Origin: DTU089 sp002440045
GTDB lineage: Bacteria; Bacillota; Clostridia; Oscillospirales; Acutalibacteraceae
Direction: 5' to 3'
Length of the DNA stretch: 64,000 nucleotides
Assembly: GCA_937885695.1 (NCBI GenBank)
Contig: CALABP010000081.1
Span: forward strand, 1 to 64,000
Notes under the pieces: generated by a model
Databases searched by the model: none
What the model was told of the DNA's origin: nothing
Seen by the model: only the letters and a program-made list of their open reading frames with translations
Program-made: the position numbers and the translations under genes
In this document: positions 24,666 through 34,700 of the stretch, piece after piece
Position numbering within the stretch: position 1 is the first letter of the stretch
How the letters are laid out: every line of letters starts with the position of its first letter

Positions 24666-25823
24666 TTACTTAATCAGTCTTACTTTTATAACTTCGTCGC
24701 TTGACTCAACGGCGGTTTTTACGGATTCGGGAATACTCTCAGCCGAAACTATAGTATAAGAAACATCGCCTTTTGATTTTGAAACGAAGCCGTTTGTTTC
24801 AATATTTGCCGACGAGAACGCCGCAAGAATATCGTTTACCGCGCCGAGCGTGTTGCGGTGAATAACGCAAAGTCTGTCGCCGTTTTTTTCAAGCTCTGCA
24901 TTCGGGAGGTTGACGGAATTTTTGATGTTGCCCTTTTCAAGGTATTCTCTAAGCTCCGTTGCCGCCATAAACGCACAGTTCTCTTCCGATTCGGGCGTTG
25001 AAGCGCCGAGATGCGGCAGTGCCGTTACATTTTCGGTGCCTATTAGCTCGTCACTCGGGAAATCCGTAATATACGCCGCGACTTTTCCGCTTGAAAGCGC
25101 CGCTTTAAGGTCTGCGGAATTAACAAGCTCGCCTCTTGCAAAGTTAAGTATTCTGACGCCGTCTTTCATTTCTGCGATTGACGAAGCGTTAATCATATTT
25201 TTTGTGTCGGCAACGCACGGAAGGTGAAGCGTGATGTAATCGGAAGCGGCGTAAAGCTCGCTGAGCTTACTTACATACTCTGTGCTTTCGGGGAGCATGG
25301 CTTTAATGCCGTCGTTTAAAAACGGGTCGTAGCCGACAATCTTCATTCCGAGGTCAAAAGCGGCGTTCGCAACAAGTCTGCCTATAGCGCCGAGACCGAC
25401 AACGCCGAGGGTTTTGCCGAGAATTTCGGGTCCCGCAAACTGCGACTTGCCTTTTTCGACAAGCTTGCCCACGTTTTCGCCCTCGCCTTTAAGAGTCTTG
25501 CACCAATCGTATGCCGCGGCAACGCGCCTTGACACAAGCAAAAGCCCGCACACGGTAAGCTCTTTAACGGCGTTTGCGTTTGCGCCGGGCGTATTGAAAA
25601 CGGCAATGCCTTTTTCGGTGCATTTTTCAATCGGAATATTGTTTACGCCTGCGCCCGCCCTTGCAACGGCAAGGGTTTTATCGGAAAAGGCGTATTCGTG
25701 CATATTTGCCGAGCGGACTAAAATTGCGTCGGGCGACTCGCACGAATCCGAAACCGAGTAGTTTTCGTTAAGCTCGTTAAGTCCCGTTTTTGAAATTTTG
25801 TTAAGCGTTAAAATGTCAAACAT
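24666..25823 (-). CDS. serA: D-3-phosphoglycerate dehydrogenase
   Basis: SerA, 385 residues, oxidises 3-phosphoglycerate to 3-phosphohydroxypyruvate, the first step of serine synthesis. The NAD-binding motif is GVVGLGAIGRLVANAA. Catalytic residues are the arginine in LNFARGELVN and the histidine in ALPHLGAST. A short C-terminal ACT domain (about 315-385, VIHRNTLGAVNDILAAF) suggests serine feedback. It lacks the extra intervening domain of the long form, so it is the short clostridial type. It starts 12 bp after serC and is cotranscribed with it. Confidence 0.93.
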   Translation of the reverse strand: MFDILTLNKISKTGLNELNENYSVSDSCESPDAILVRSANMHEYAFSDKTLAVARAGAGVNNIPIEKCTEKGIAVFNTPGANANAVKELTVCGLLLVSRRVAAAYDWCKTLKGEGENVGKLVEKGKSQFAGPEILGKTLGVVGLGAIGRLVANAAFDLGMKIVGYDPFLNDGIKAMLPESTEYVSKLSELYAASDYITLHLPCVADTKNMINASSIAEMKDGVRILNFARGELVNSADLKAALSSGKVAAYITDFPSDELIGTENVTALPHLGASTPESEENCAFMAATELREYLEKGNIKNSVNLPNAELEKNGDRLCVIHRNTLGAVNDILAAFSSANIETNGFVSKSKGDVSYTIVSAESIPESVKTAVESSDEVIKVRLIK

Positions 25824-25835
25824 AAATCTTTTACC

Positions 25836-26918
25836 TCAGGAATTTTCTTCTTCAAACTTTTTCATAAACTCAACGAGTTTTTTAACGCCCTCAATAGGCA
25901 TTGCGTTATAAATAGAAGCTCTCATTCCGCCGACGGAGCGATGACCCTTGAGGTTGACAAAGCCGTTTTCTTCGGCTTCTTTAATGAACTTTGCGTTAAG
26001 CTCGTCGCTGCCGGTTACAAACGGAACGTTCATAAGAGAGCGGTCCTCTTTAACAACGGTGCCCTTGAACATTTTACTGCTGTCAAGGAAGTCGTAAAGA
26101 ACAGCCGCTTTTTCACGGTTGAGCTTGCCTATTTCTGCAATTCCGCCTTTTGACTTTATCCATTCAAGAACAAGCTTGCACATATAAATTATATAGCACG
26201 GCGGTGTGTTGTACATTGAGCCGTTGTCGGCCTGAACTTTATAGTCGAGCATGGTGGGCGTAATGTCGCGCGCATTGCCGAGCATATCTTCGCGGACGAT
26301 TGCTATAACAAGGCCTGCGGGCGCAATATTTTTCTGTGCGCCGCCGTAAAGAACGGCAAATTTTGAAACGTCAAGCGGCTCTGACATAAAGCAGCTTGAA
26401 ATGTCGCATATAAGCGGAACATCACCCGTATCGGGAATATAGTTGAAAAGCGTGCCGTAAATTGTGTTGTTCATGCAATAGTAAACATAGTCGGCGTCTT
26501 TTCTGAAATCGGCGTTTGTGGTTTTGGGAATGTATGAGAAGGTTTTGTCGGCAGAAGAAGCCGCTACTTTTGCGTCGCCGTATTTAAGTGCCTCCTGATA
26601 TGCCTTTTTTGCCCACTGACCGGTTACAATGTAGTCGGCCTTGCCGTTTTTGTTCATAAAATTGAGCGGAATTGCCGCAAACTGCGTTGAAGCGCCGCCC
26701 TGTAAAAACAGAACCTTGTAGTTGTCGGGCACGTTCATAAGCTCTCTTACAAGGGCCTCTGCCTCGTCGATTATTGACTGGAACACCTTTGAACGGTGGC
26801 TCATCTCCATAACCGACTGACCGCAGCCGTGATAATCGAGCATTTCCTCAGCCGCTTTTTTAAGAACGGATTCGGGAAGCATTGACGGACCTGCCGAAAA
26901 ATTATAAACTCTTGACAT
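25836..26918 (-). CDS. serC: Phosphoserine aminotransferase
   Basis: SerC, 360 residues, a PLP enzyme that aminates 3-phosphohydroxypyruvate to phosphoserine. The N-terminus NFSAGPSMLPE is diagnostic. The PLP lysine lies in LYGGAQKNIAPAGL, and FLQGGASTQFAAIP binds the phosphate of PLP. The C-terminal KGHRSVGGMRASIYN is the family end. It is the first gene of the serCA operon. A small hairpin (AGCCGCT/AGCGGCT, 26970-26995) lies upstream. No serB is present in the window. Confidence 0.95.
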   Translation of the reverse strand: MSRVYNFSAGPSMLPESVLKKAAEEMLDYHGCGQSVMEMSHRSKVFQSIIDEAEALVRELMNVPDNYKVLFLQGGASTQFAAIPLNFMNKNGKADYIVTGQWAKKAYQEALKYGDAKVAASSADKTFSYIPKTTNADFRKDADYVYYCMNNTIYGTLFNYIPDTGDVPLICDISSCFMSEPLDVSKFAVLYGGAQKNIAPAGLVIAIVREDMLGNARDITPTMLDYKVQADNGSMYNTPPCYIIYMCKLVLEWIKSKGGIAEIGKLNREKAAVLYDFLDSSKMFKGTVVKEDRSLMNVPFVTGSDELNAKFIKEAEENGFVNLKGHRSVGGMRASIYNAMPIEGVKKLVEFMKKFEEENS

Positions 26919-27080
26919 TATAAAAAACTCCTTTACACAGTTTAAAGTCTGTATATATTATATTCTTTATTAAAGCCGCTGTCAATAAAGCGGCTCAACA
27001 TTTACACTTGTATTTGTATGCGAAATGTTGTAAAATTCAATATCAGAAACACTCTTTCGCGACGGAAGGTACGTTATTTT

Positions 27081-28286
27081 ATGAAAAAACCAGAGCTTTT
27101 AGCCCCTGCGGGCAATTCAGACTGTCTTAAAACAGCAATCCGTTTCGGTGCGGACGCCGTTTATTGCGGAGGGCCGCTTTTGCAGCTCAGAGCCGAAAAA
27201 GCGGGCTTTTCAAAAGAGGAGCTTGAAAGCGCCGTAAGCTTTGCCCACGAAAACAAAAAGAAGCTTTATGTTACCGTTAACAGCTTCACAAAAAATTCGG
27301 AAATAGACGCTTTAAAAGATTATGCGAAATTTCTTTATTCCATAGGCGCAGATGCCGTAATAGTCGCGGACCTCGGCGCGGTAAGAGCTATAAAAAGCGC
27401 CGAAAGCCGTCTTGACGTTCACATAAGCACGCAGGCAAACTGCTGTAACTACGAAGCGGCTTTGGCTTATTATGAAATGGGTGCTTCAAGAATAGTGCTC
27501 GCGCGCGAAATGACAATCCCTGAAATCGCCGAGCTTCACGCGCATATCCCATCTGACCTTGAACTCGAAGCGTTTGTGCACGGGGCTATGTGTATGGCGT
27601 ATTCGGGCAGATGCCTTATTTCGTCTTATATGAACGGCAGAAGCGGCAACCGCGGCGAATGCACGCAGCCGTGCCGCTGGGAATATTATCTTGTTGAGCA
27701 AAACAGACCGCAGGAATATTTGCAGGTTGAAGAATACGGCGACCACTCGGCAATTTTAAGCTCGAACGATATGAAATCAATAGAGTTTCTTAAAGAGCTT
27801 GAAAATGCGGGCGTTGACTCTTTTAAAATAGAGGGCAGAATGAAAACCGAATACTACGTCGCGCACGTCGTCAACGCCTATCGCCACGGAATAGACGGCG
27901 ATGTACCGCTTGAGCTTCTCGAAAACGAGCTTGAAGCCGTAAGCCACAGGCCGTATAACAGCGGCTTTTATTTCGGTGAGCTTGTGCACAACCACTTTAA
28001 CGACGGACTTTATCACTACTCGTGCACATTTGCAGGTACGGCGCTTAACGATGTAAAAGACGGCGTGCTGAAAATTCGTCAGCGTAACTATTTTGAAGTC
28101 GGCGACACGCTTGAGGTACTTTCGCCGTCGTCGCTCGGACTTTCTTTTAAAGTCGAAAAAATAACAAACGAAAGCGGCGAGGACGTGCAGTCTGCGTGCC
28201 ATCCGCTTGAAACGCTTTATATAAACTGCCCCGTTGACGTTAAAAAAGACGATATTTTAAGGGCGCGCTGTAAGGAAAAGGTATGA
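27081..28286 (+). CDS. U32-family protein, TrhP-like (first of pair)
   Basis: A 401-residue member of peptidase family U32. Relatives of this pair (YrrN/YrrO, YegQ, RlhA) hydroxylate tRNA or rRNA uridine or cytidine rather than cut protein. Motifs: ELLAPAGN near the start, VHISTQANCCN, EAFVHGAMCMAYSGRCLISSY with cysteines, NRGECTQPCRW, and FKIEGRMKTEYYVA. The cysteines could hold an Fe-S cluster. The ATG at 27081 is preferred over an upstream start at 27018 because the conserved region begins here. It overlaps the second U32 gene by 4 bp (ATGA). Confidence 0.9.
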   Translation: MKKPELLAPAGNSDCLKTAIRFGADAVYCGGPLLQLRAEKAGFSKEELESAVSFAHENKKKLYVTVNSFTKNSEIDALKDYAKFLYSIGADAVIVADLGAVRAIKSAESRLDVHISTQANCCNYEAALAYYEMGASRIVLAREMTIPEIAELHAHIPSDLELEAFVHGAMCMAYSGRCLISSYMNGRSGNRGECTQPCRWEYYLVEQNRPQEYLQVEEYGDHSAILSSNDMKSIEFLKELENAGVDSFKIEGRMKTEYYVAHVVNAYRHGIDGDVPLELLENELEAVSHRPYNSGFYFGELVHNHFNDGLYHYSCTFAGTALNDVKDGVLKIRQRNYFEVGDTLEVLSPSSLGLSFKVEKITNESGEDVQSACHPLETLYINCPVDVKKDDILRARCKEKV

Positions 28287-30328
28287 AAAAAGAACTCCCC
28301 GAAATTCTTGCCCCCGCAGGCGGAAAAGAACAGCTTAAAGCCGCCGTAAGGTGCGGCGCAAACGCCGTGTATTTGGGCACGGGCGACTTCAACGCAAGGC
28401 GCAACGCCGAAAATTTTTCGGGCAGCGCGCTGTTTGAAGCCGTAAAATACTGTCACTCGTTCGGCGTTAAGGTTTATGTTGCGTTAAACACTCTTGTTTT
28501 TGACAAAGAGTGTCCCGCGCTTTACAAAACCGTTGCCGATATTGCAAAAAGCGGCGCTGACGCCGTTATTGTTCAGGACTTTGCCGCAATAAAAGCCGTA
28601 AAAGACGTTTGTCCGTCGCTTCATTTGCACGCCTCTACTCAAATGGCGGTTCATAATCTTGAAGGAGCGCTTCTTCTTTCGTCGCTCGGCTTTTCGCGCG
28701 CGGTGCTTGCTAGAGAAATGTCGCTCGAAGAAATAAAGGCGGTTGCAAAAAACGCTCCTCTTGAAACAGAGGTGTTCGTTCACGGGGCGCACTGTATGTC
28801 AGTTTCGGGCAACTGCTATATTTCCGCAATGTTCGGCGAAAGAAGCGGCAACCGCGGAAAATGCGCCCAGGTTTGCAGGCTTGACTGGAAAAGCAGCTGC
28901 CGCAATGCGGCGCTTTCTTTAAAGGATATGTCGTATCTTGATTCTCTCGGCGAATTGAAGGACGCGGGCGTTTCTTCTTTTAAAATTGAGGGCAGAATGA
29001 AGCGCCCCGAATATGTTGCCGCCGCTGTAGAGAGCGCAAAAAAAGCGCTTTCAGGCGAGCGCTATGACAAAGAGCTTTTAAAAAGCGTTTTTTCAAGAAG
29101 CGGTTTTACGGACGGATATTTAAAAGGAAAAAGAACAGCCGATATGTTCGGTTTCAGGCAAAAAGAAGACGTTGTCGCGGCTTCGCCCGTACTTCCCACT
29201 CTTTCGCTTCTTTATAAAGACGAAGTTCCGCGCTTTCCTATTGACGCGTCGCTTTCTTTAAAGCGCGGCGAAAGGTCGGTTCTTTCTCTTTCTTTTGAAG
29301 GGCACGCAAAAACGGTTTTCGGCGAAATGCCGCAGGAGCCGCAAAAAAAGCCGCTCGAATATGAAATTGCCGAAAAAAGCATTAAAAAGCTCGGCGGAAC
29401 GCCGTTTTATCTTGCCGATTTTAAATTCTGCAACTGCGACTCGCTTACAATGTCCATGTCCGCTTTAAACGCGTTAAGGCGCGACGGCGTAAACGCGCTT
29501 ATTGAAGAATACACAAAAAGAGATGTCGCTGTAAATGATGTTGTGCCGCAGGAGTTGCCTTTGCACAAAAGCGCTTCTCACAAAATGCGCGCGCGGCTTG
29601 AAAAATTTTCGCAATATTCCGACTGCTTTTCGGATTTTGAATATATCAGTCTGCCTGTCGGGGAGATTCTTAAAAACAAAGAGGGAATTTCGGGTTTGGC
29701 ACCTAAAATCATCGCAGAGCTGCCGGAGCTTTTGTACCCCGGTGAAACAGACGCACTGCGCTCACAGCTTCTTGAAATAAAAGCCTTGGGCATTTTTGAT
29801 GCCGCCGTCGGAAACTTCGGCACGCTTTATCTTGCAAAAGAGCTCGGATTCACGCTTCACGGCGGTCACAGGCTCAACATAACAAACTCGCTTTCTCTTA
29901 TCTCCTATGAAAAGCTTGGGCTTTCGTCGGCAACGGTTTCGTTTGAAATGAGCATTGACAGCATAAACGCCCTTTCGGGAAACATTCCCCGAGGATACAT
30001 TTCATACGGCTTTTTACCGCTGATGCTTTTCAGGGTCTGCCCGCAAAAGGGCGAAAACGGCTGCGGCGGCTGTGACGGAATTCAGGCTTTGAAAGACCGA
30101 AAAAACATAGATTTTACGCTTTTGTGCCGCGACAGAAAATACTCTTGCCTTTTAAATTCCGTTCCGCTTTACTTGGGCGACAAAAAAAGCTTTGACACCG
30201 ATTTTGAAATTCTTTATTTCACAAAAGAAACGCCGCGCGAATGCGCCGAAACGGTTATGAGAATAAAGGAAAAAGCCCCCCTGCCGGGAGCTAAAACGAG
30301 CGGAATATATTACAGAACACTTATTTAG
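28283..30328 (+). CDS. U32-family protein with C-terminal DUF3656 region
   Basis: A 681-residue U32 protein, paralogous in its first half to the gene before it. Motifs: EILAPAGGKEQL, LHASTQMAVHN, EVFVHGAHCMSVSGNCYIS, NRGKCAQVCRLDW, FKIEGRMKRPEYV. A DUF3656-like region follows, then a second barrel-like part (LHGGHRLNITNSLSL) and a cysteine group, CPQKGENGCGGCDG, likely an Fe-S or zinc site. It is probably the partner in RNA hydroxylation. Translation is coupled to the upstream gene by the ATGA overlap. Confidence 0.9.
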   Translation: MKKELPEILAPAGGKEQLKAAVRCGANAVYLGTGDFNARRNAENFSGSALFEAVKYCHSFGVKVYVALNTLVFDKECPALYKTVADIAKSGADAVIVQDFAAIKAVKDVCPSLHLHASTQMAVHNLEGALLLSSLGFSRAVLAREMSLEEIKAVAKNAPLETEVFVHGAHCMSVSGNCYISAMFGERSGNRGKCAQVCRLDWKSSCRNAALSLKDMSYLDSLGELKDAGVSSFKIEGRMKRPEYVAAAVESAKKALSGERYDKELLKSVFSRSGFTDGYLKGKRTADMFGFRQKEDVVAASPVLPTLSLLYKDEVPRFPIDASLSLKRGERSVLSLSFEGHAKTVFGEMPQEPQKKPLEYEIAEKSIKKLGGTPFYLADFKFCNCDSLTMSMSALNALRRDGVNALIEEYTKRDVAVNDVVPQELPLHKSASHKMRARLEKFSQYSDCFSDFEYISLPVGEILKNKEGISGLAPKIIAELPELLYPGETDALRSQLLEIKALGIFDAAVGNFGTLYLAKELGFTLHGGHRLNITNSLSLISYEKLGLSSATVSFEMSIDSINALSGNIPRGYISYGFLPLMLFRVCPQKGENGCGGCDGIQALKDRKNIDFTLLCRDRKYSCLLNSVPLYLGDKKSFDTDFEILYFTKETPRECAETVMRIKEKAPLPGAKTSGIYYRTLI

Positions 30329-30332
30329 GAGA

Positions 30333-30365
30333 ATCCGCGCGTTTTTTTGTTTGAAGCGCGCGGAT
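30333..30365. terminator. Terminator between U32 operon and DUF3137-like gene
   Basis: A 9-bp stem (ATCCGCGCG / CGCGCGGAT) with a T-rich loop. It separates the convergent genes. The T-tract is weak on the plus strand. Confidence 0.55.
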
Positions 30366-30371
30366 CTAAAC

Positions 30372-31316
30372 TTATTCACAAGAAAACATTTCATTATTTT
30401 TGAAAAGTATATCAAGCGTTCCTTTCATTTCCGAAAGCGATTTTATGTAACTGCGGCGAACGGCTTCAATATCGCGCAAGTCAACGTCGCTTGCAACCGA
30501 AGCAAAGCCGTAATCCGTTTCGATTGCGAGCGTTAAAGTGTCGCCCTCAAACAAAAATCCGATAAGATTGCCTTCGACTTCTTTTAAAAAGTCCTGTATC
30601 ATTTCGGAAAAACGCGGCGTTGCAAGCATATGCACACTGCCATCTGAATCGGACGTAAAAACATAACAGCGGTCAAGCGCGCCGTCGCCTGTAAGAATAC
30701 CGCCCTTTGACTCTTCCGTTCTTGCGTTTGCACAAACGGTCGAAACGGCAAAGGGGCGTGTTTCACAGCGAATTACAATACCCTTGAACACCATATGGCG
30801 GCACGTTTCTAATCCTTCGCGAACATTGCCGCGCTCATAAACATGGTTAAGGCGGACGTTAGCGGCAGAAAAGCGCACTTTTCTGTATTCGCCCTCGTGG
30901 AAGCTTTCGGTTTCTATTTCTTCCCACTGACCTTCAAACAAAGAAAGCTTTTTCATAAGCTTTTCGTCAATATTCATTTTTGCGTTATGGGCTTCTTCGC
31001 CGAACGCCTTTGTAAATTCGGCTTTGAAAAAATCGCCCATTTCGCTTTGCATAAGCTGTTTTATCTTTTTTTGCGCGCCGCCGCCCAAAAACACGGCACA
31101 GCCGACGCCGCCGAAAAAGAGAACGGCTGTAAGCACGGCTTTAAGCGCGGTATTTTGCACGGCAAAATACGAAACCATACCGCCGATTGCGCCTGCTAAG
31201 CCGACAAGAATCCAAATGCGCGCCTGCTTTTGATAGCTCCCGAGCTTTTTTGAAAGCTCGGCGTCGGTCATTTTTGCGCATCTTTCGGCATTTTGTGCGT
31301 TAATGTTTTTTCCCAT
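30372..31316 (-). CDS. Membrane protein, DUF3137-like
   Basis: A 314-residue protein with two close transmembrane helices near residues 33-80 (ILVGLAGAIGGMVSYF and AVLTAVLFFGGVGCAVFLGG). A long soluble part follows, including KVRFSAANVRLNHVYERG and VFKGIVIRCE. The layout matches DUF3137 proteins of unknown function. No catalytic motif is visible. It may be cotranscribed with the pseudouridine synthase and Na/Pi genes upstream, though about 46 bp separate it from the former. Confidence 0.7.
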   Translation of the reverse strand: MGKNINAQNAERCAKMTDAELSKKLGSYQKQARIWILVGLAGAIGGMVSYFAVQNTALKAVLTAVLFFGGVGCAVFLGGGAQKKIKQLMQSEMGDFFKAEFTKAFGEEAHNAKMNIDEKLMKKLSLFEGQWEEIETESFHEGEYRKVRFSAANVRLNHVYERGNVREGLETCRHMVFKGIVIRCETRPFAVSTVCANARTEESKGGILTGDGALDRCYVFTSDSDGSVHMLATPRFSEMIQDFLKEVEGNLIGFLFEGDTLTLAIETDYGFASVASDVDLRDIEAVRRSYIKSLSEMKGTLDILFKNNEMFSCE

Positions 31317-31362
31317 AATCCCACTTCCGTTTCATTTTATTTATTTGCTTTCGGCAACCAGG

Positions 31363-32031
31363 TCAGTATAAGACAGCCGAGCCGTCAAATTCGCTCCAGG
31401 GGTATTGTGAAAAATCGGGCGGCGAAAAGACGGATTTAATCTCGCCGCAGGGCAATTTAACCGTAAGTTTTACCGCCCTCAGCGCCGGTGATTTTGCGCG
31501 GTTGTCGCGGCTGCCGTACTTTCCGTCGCCGCAAAGCGGCGTTTTGCGCGAAGAAAACTGAACCCGTATCTGATGCGTTCGCCCCGTGTGAAGCTTCACT
31601 GAAACGAGCGCGTGATTTTCGTTTTCTTTTAAAACCCTGTATTCAAGCGAAGCTTCTTTTACGCCTTTTCTTTGGCTTTTAACGACAAAAGAGCGTCCTT
31701 TTTTTGAATCTTTAAAAAGAAAATCCTTATAAACGCCCTCGCGTTCTTTCGGAACGCCGTCGGTCACCAAAATATATTCTTTTTCAAAAACGCCGTTTTC
31801 CTTTTGCATTTCTTTTGACAAAAACGCCGCGCTGTTTTTGTTTTTTGCAAAAATCATTACTCCGCCGACGTTTCTGTCAAGGCGGTGAACAAGATAAACA
31901 TCGCTTTTAAGCTGCCCCTTTAAAATCTGCGGCAAAGTTTCCCCGTCGCCCTCGCACGGAATACCGACGGGCTTTTCTGCAATGCAGACGTCCTTGTTCT
32001 CGTAAAAAATTTTAATATTTTCAGATAGCAT
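31363..32031 (-). CDS. RluA-family pseudouridine synthase
   Basis: A 222-residue RNA pseudouridine synthase. The catalytic aspartate sits in VHRLDRNVGGVMIFAK, followed by LHTGRTHQIRVQFS. No S4 domain precedes it, so it is one of the short RluA-type enzymes; the target uridine is unknown. The ATG at 32031 (MLSENIKIF) fits the family start. The frame extends to 32070. It overlaps the Na/Pi cotransporter gene by 11 bp, so the two are coupled. Confidence 0.9.
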   Translation of the reverse strand: MLSENIKIFYENKDVCIAEKPVGIPCEGDGETLPQILKGQLKSDVYLVHRLDRNVGGVMIFAKNKNSAAFLSKEMQKENGVFEKEYILVTDGVPKEREGVYKDFLFKDSKKGRSFVVKSQRKGVKEASLEYRVLKENENHALVSVKLHTGRTHQIRVQFSSRKTPLCGDGKYGSRDNRAKSPALRAVKLTVKLPCGEIKSVFSPPDFSQYPWSEFDGSAVLY

Positions 32032-33775
32032 ATTTCTTCTCGAACTCATCATAAACCGCGTTAAATTCACTGTTGCCGTATTTTACGCCGTTAAGATATT
32101 TATGGGTGTCAAACGTGTCGTGACCGACCTCGATAACGGCGACGGCAATGTTTGAGCAGTGGTCGGATATTCTTTCGCAGTTTGTTAAAAGGTCCGAAAG
32201 CACAAAGCCCATTTCAATGGTGCAGTTGCCGTGCTGAAGCCTTTCTATATGATTCGACTTGATATTGTATATCATTTTGTCTATGACCTGTTCAAGCGGC
32301 TCAACGCGAACGGCTTTTTTCACGTCGTTTTCGCGGTATGCCGAAGACGCCATTTCGATAATCTCGGTCACAGCCTTAATCAGCGTATTAATTTCAGCCT
32401 TTGCTTCGTTTGAAAAAACTATTTCCTTGTCGTGAATTTCTTTAGCGCATTTGTCAAGGTTGAGCGCGTGGTCGCCGAGACGTTCAAAATCGCCTATCGT
32501 GTGAAGCATACGCGATATTTTTTGGCTGTCGTATTTTGAAAGAGCTTCTGCCGAAAGCTTTACAAGATATGTTCCCAATTCGTCCTCGTAAAGGTCAAGC
32601 ATATCTTCGCTTTCGTGAACGGTTTTTGAAAGAGCCTTGTCATAGCCGAAAATAAGCTGCATTGAATTAAGCACGGTAACTTTTGCAAGCTCCGCCATTT
32701 TAAAAGTAAAGTTGTCGCACTCCGAAATTGCAACCGACGGCGAACGCAAAAGTCTTTCGTCGAGATAAAAGGCGCGTTTTTCTTTCTCTTTGCCTTTCTT
32801 TTTGTCGGGTATAAGCTTCTCGGTAAGCTTTACAAGCGGCTTTTTAAACGGGAAAAGCACCGCCACATTCAATATATTGAAAACCGTGTGGATTATTGCA
32901 ATTTCAACGGGGTCAACCGCTTTGTCGAGAAATGCGGAATTAAAGAAATGCATTACAAGATAAAACAGCGGCAAAAGCACAGCAGTACCGATTATTTTTA
33001 TGAGCGTATGCACCACGGCGACGCGCTTTGCTTTTGCATTTGTGCCTATGCACGAAATAAGGCCTGTGGCGCATGTGCCGATGTTCTGACCGAGAACTAT
33101 CGGAATTGCCATGGTGTATGTTATGCCGCCCGTTAAAGAAAGCGCCTGCAAAACCGAGATTGACGCCGCAGAGCTTTGTATTACGGCGGTAACGGCAGTA
33201 CCTATAAGCACGCCGACAAATGGATTGTTAAAGGTAACAAGAATTTTTGAAAACTCTTCGGAGCCTTCAAGACCCGAAACCGAGCCTGCCATAAATTTCA
33301 TTCCGTAAATAAGCACGGTAAAGCCGACAAAAACAGAGCCGACAGCCTTTTTCTTGTCGCTTTTTGAAACCATTATAAACGCTATGCCGATTATTGCGAG
33401 TATGGGCGAAAAGTTTTCGGGCTTTAGCATACTTACAAAAAAGTTTTCCGTTTCGGCAACCGAAAAAGCGGTTATCCACGCGGTGAGCGTTGTGCCGATA
33501 TTAGCGCCGAAAATTACGCTTATGGTAGATGCGAACGTCATAAGCCCCGAGTTTACAAGACCGACAAGCATAACGGTCGTTGCGGACGACGACTGAACGG
33601 CAATTGTTATTAACGCGCCCAAAAATATGCTGACTAACGGGTTTGCCGTCATCTTTTTTAAAATAAGCTCAAGCTTGCCGCCCGCCATTCTTTCAAGGCT
33701 TGACGACATAACGTTCATTCCGAACAGGAAAAAGGCAAGGCCCGCCGCCATCTCCAAAACATTATAAATTGTCAT
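32021..33775 (-). CDS. Na/Pi cotransporter family protein with PhoU-like domain
   Basis: A 584-residue protein: an N-terminal permease of about eight or nine helices with the paired QSSSATTV and QSSAASIS repeats of the NptA/YjbB family, and a C-terminal PhoU-like helical domain (about 350-570). It likely moves phosphate with sodium, under control of the PhoU part. The start has GGGAG nearby. It is the first of a two-gene unit with the pseudouridine synthase. Confidence 0.9.
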   Translation of the reverse strand: MTIYNVLEMAAGLAFFLFGMNVMSSSLERMAGGKLELILKKMTANPLVSIFLGALITIAVQSSSATTVMLVGLVNSGLMTFASTISVIFGANIGTTLTAWITAFSVAETENFFVSMLKPENFSPILAIIGIAFIMVSKSDKKKAVGSVFVGFTVLIYGMKFMAGSVSGLEGSEEFSKILVTFNNPFVGVLIGTAVTAVIQSSAASISVLQALSLTGGITYTMAIPIVLGQNIGTCATGLISCIGTNAKAKRVAVVHTLIKIIGTAVLLPLFYLVMHFFNSAFLDKAVDPVEIAIIHTVFNILNVAVLFPFKKPLVKLTEKLIPDKKKGKEKEKRAFYLDERLLRSPSVAISECDNFTFKMAELAKVTVLNSMQLIFGYDKALSKTVHESEDMLDLYEDELGTYLVKLSAEALSKYDSQKISRMLHTIGDFERLGDHALNLDKCAKEIHDKEIVFSNEAKAEINTLIKAVTEIIEMASSAYRENDVKKAVRVEPLEQVIDKMIYNIKSNHIERLQHGNCTIEMGFVLSDLLTNCERISDHCSNIAVAVIEVGHDTFDTHKYLNGVKYGNSEFNAVYDEFEKKYAI

Positions 33776-33939
33776 TTTTTACTCCCTCACGGCACTTCTT
33801 CCGCCGTTAAACTATAATCCGAATTATCACGAATTAATACTATCATAACATTATTTCAAATTCAATCAGTTTTTATTACAAAAAATGCGCCGCGGCAAAA
33901 CCCGGTATTGGCAAAAATATCCCACAAAACAAAAATATA

Positions 33940-34002
33940 AAAAAGACTGTGCCTTGCAAAAACAAATGTCTTTGCAAAACACAGTGAATATCAGTCTTTT
34001 TT
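33940..34002 (-). terminator. Terminator of the CofE-like gene
   Basis: An AAAAGACTG / CAGTCTTTTTTT stem overlaps the stop codon, with nested CTGTG/CACAG and TTTGCAA pairing. The gap 33776-33990 holds this and the divergent upstream region of the Na/Pi gene, nothing else clear. Confidence 0.5.
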
Positions 34003-34686
34003 TCTGATGATGATAAACGGCGTGCACTCTCTGCCCTGACCCGCGGGGTTGTCTTTGATGATTTCAAGAAGCTGTTCGTCCGAAAGCGTAATATCGTTTG
34101 ACTTTCCGAGCATCTCCTGACCGAGGTCGTTGGCATCGACAATCATAATGCTTATGCCGAATTTTTCTTTTATTTCGTTGCAGACTTTATCGGGCTCCGA
34201 AGGAATTTCAACGCCGAGGTCTCTGTATTCGTCCCACGAGCCGTCATAAAAGCCGTCAAGACCGCTGACTTCGCGGCCGACAATTTCATAGAAAACGCCT
34301 TTTTTGCCGACGAGCTTGCCGAAGCCCGCCATTACGGAAGCGTAAATAACTTTAAGAGCGCCGCATTTGTCGATTGCATACTGCATATTAATCGGCATAC
34401 CCACGCCGTAGCCGCCGTGGTTTTTCTTGTCGGCAAAAGACGAAAGAGCCTTTGCAAGAACGCCGATTTTAATATCTTCTCTTTTAACAACGCGCTTTTG
34501 GCAAAGTGCGATTACCTTTTCGCTCGACGAAACAATGTCGCCCTCTTTATATACCGGAACGACGTATTTTTCAAAAAGGTCGCAATAATTTTCGCCTATC
34601 TGAACAAAATGGGTTTTAACGGCATATCTTTCGTATGTGCCTGTGCTTGTTTTTATTTCAAGCGATTTTCCTTCGTTTGCCTGCAT
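33991..34686 (-). CDS. CofE-like (F420 gamma-glutamyl ligase family) protein
   Basis: A 231-residue protein related to coenzyme F420-0:L-glutamate ligase. Visible parts are VVKREDIKIGVLAK near the start, IVGREVSGLDGFYDGS in the middle, and IMIVDANDLGQEMLG. No other F420 genes are in the window and these bacteria usually lack F420, so the substrate is probably another acidic cofactor or peptide. It is preceded by the small HTH gene, 14 bp upstream, which may control it. Confidence 0.7.
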   Translation of the reverse strand: MQANEGKSLEIKTSTGTYERYAVKTHFVQIGENYCDLFEKYVVPVYKEGDIVSSSEKVIALCQKRVVKREDIKIGVLAKALSSFADKKNHGGYGVGMPINMQYAIDKCGALKVIYASVMAGFGKLVGKKGVFYEIVGREVSGLDGFYDGSWDEYRDLGVEIPSEPDKVCNEIKEKFGISIMIVDANDLGQEMLGKSNDITLSDEQLLEIIKDNPAGQGRECTPFIIIRKKD

Positions 34687-34700
34687 TTTAAGTCTGTCCT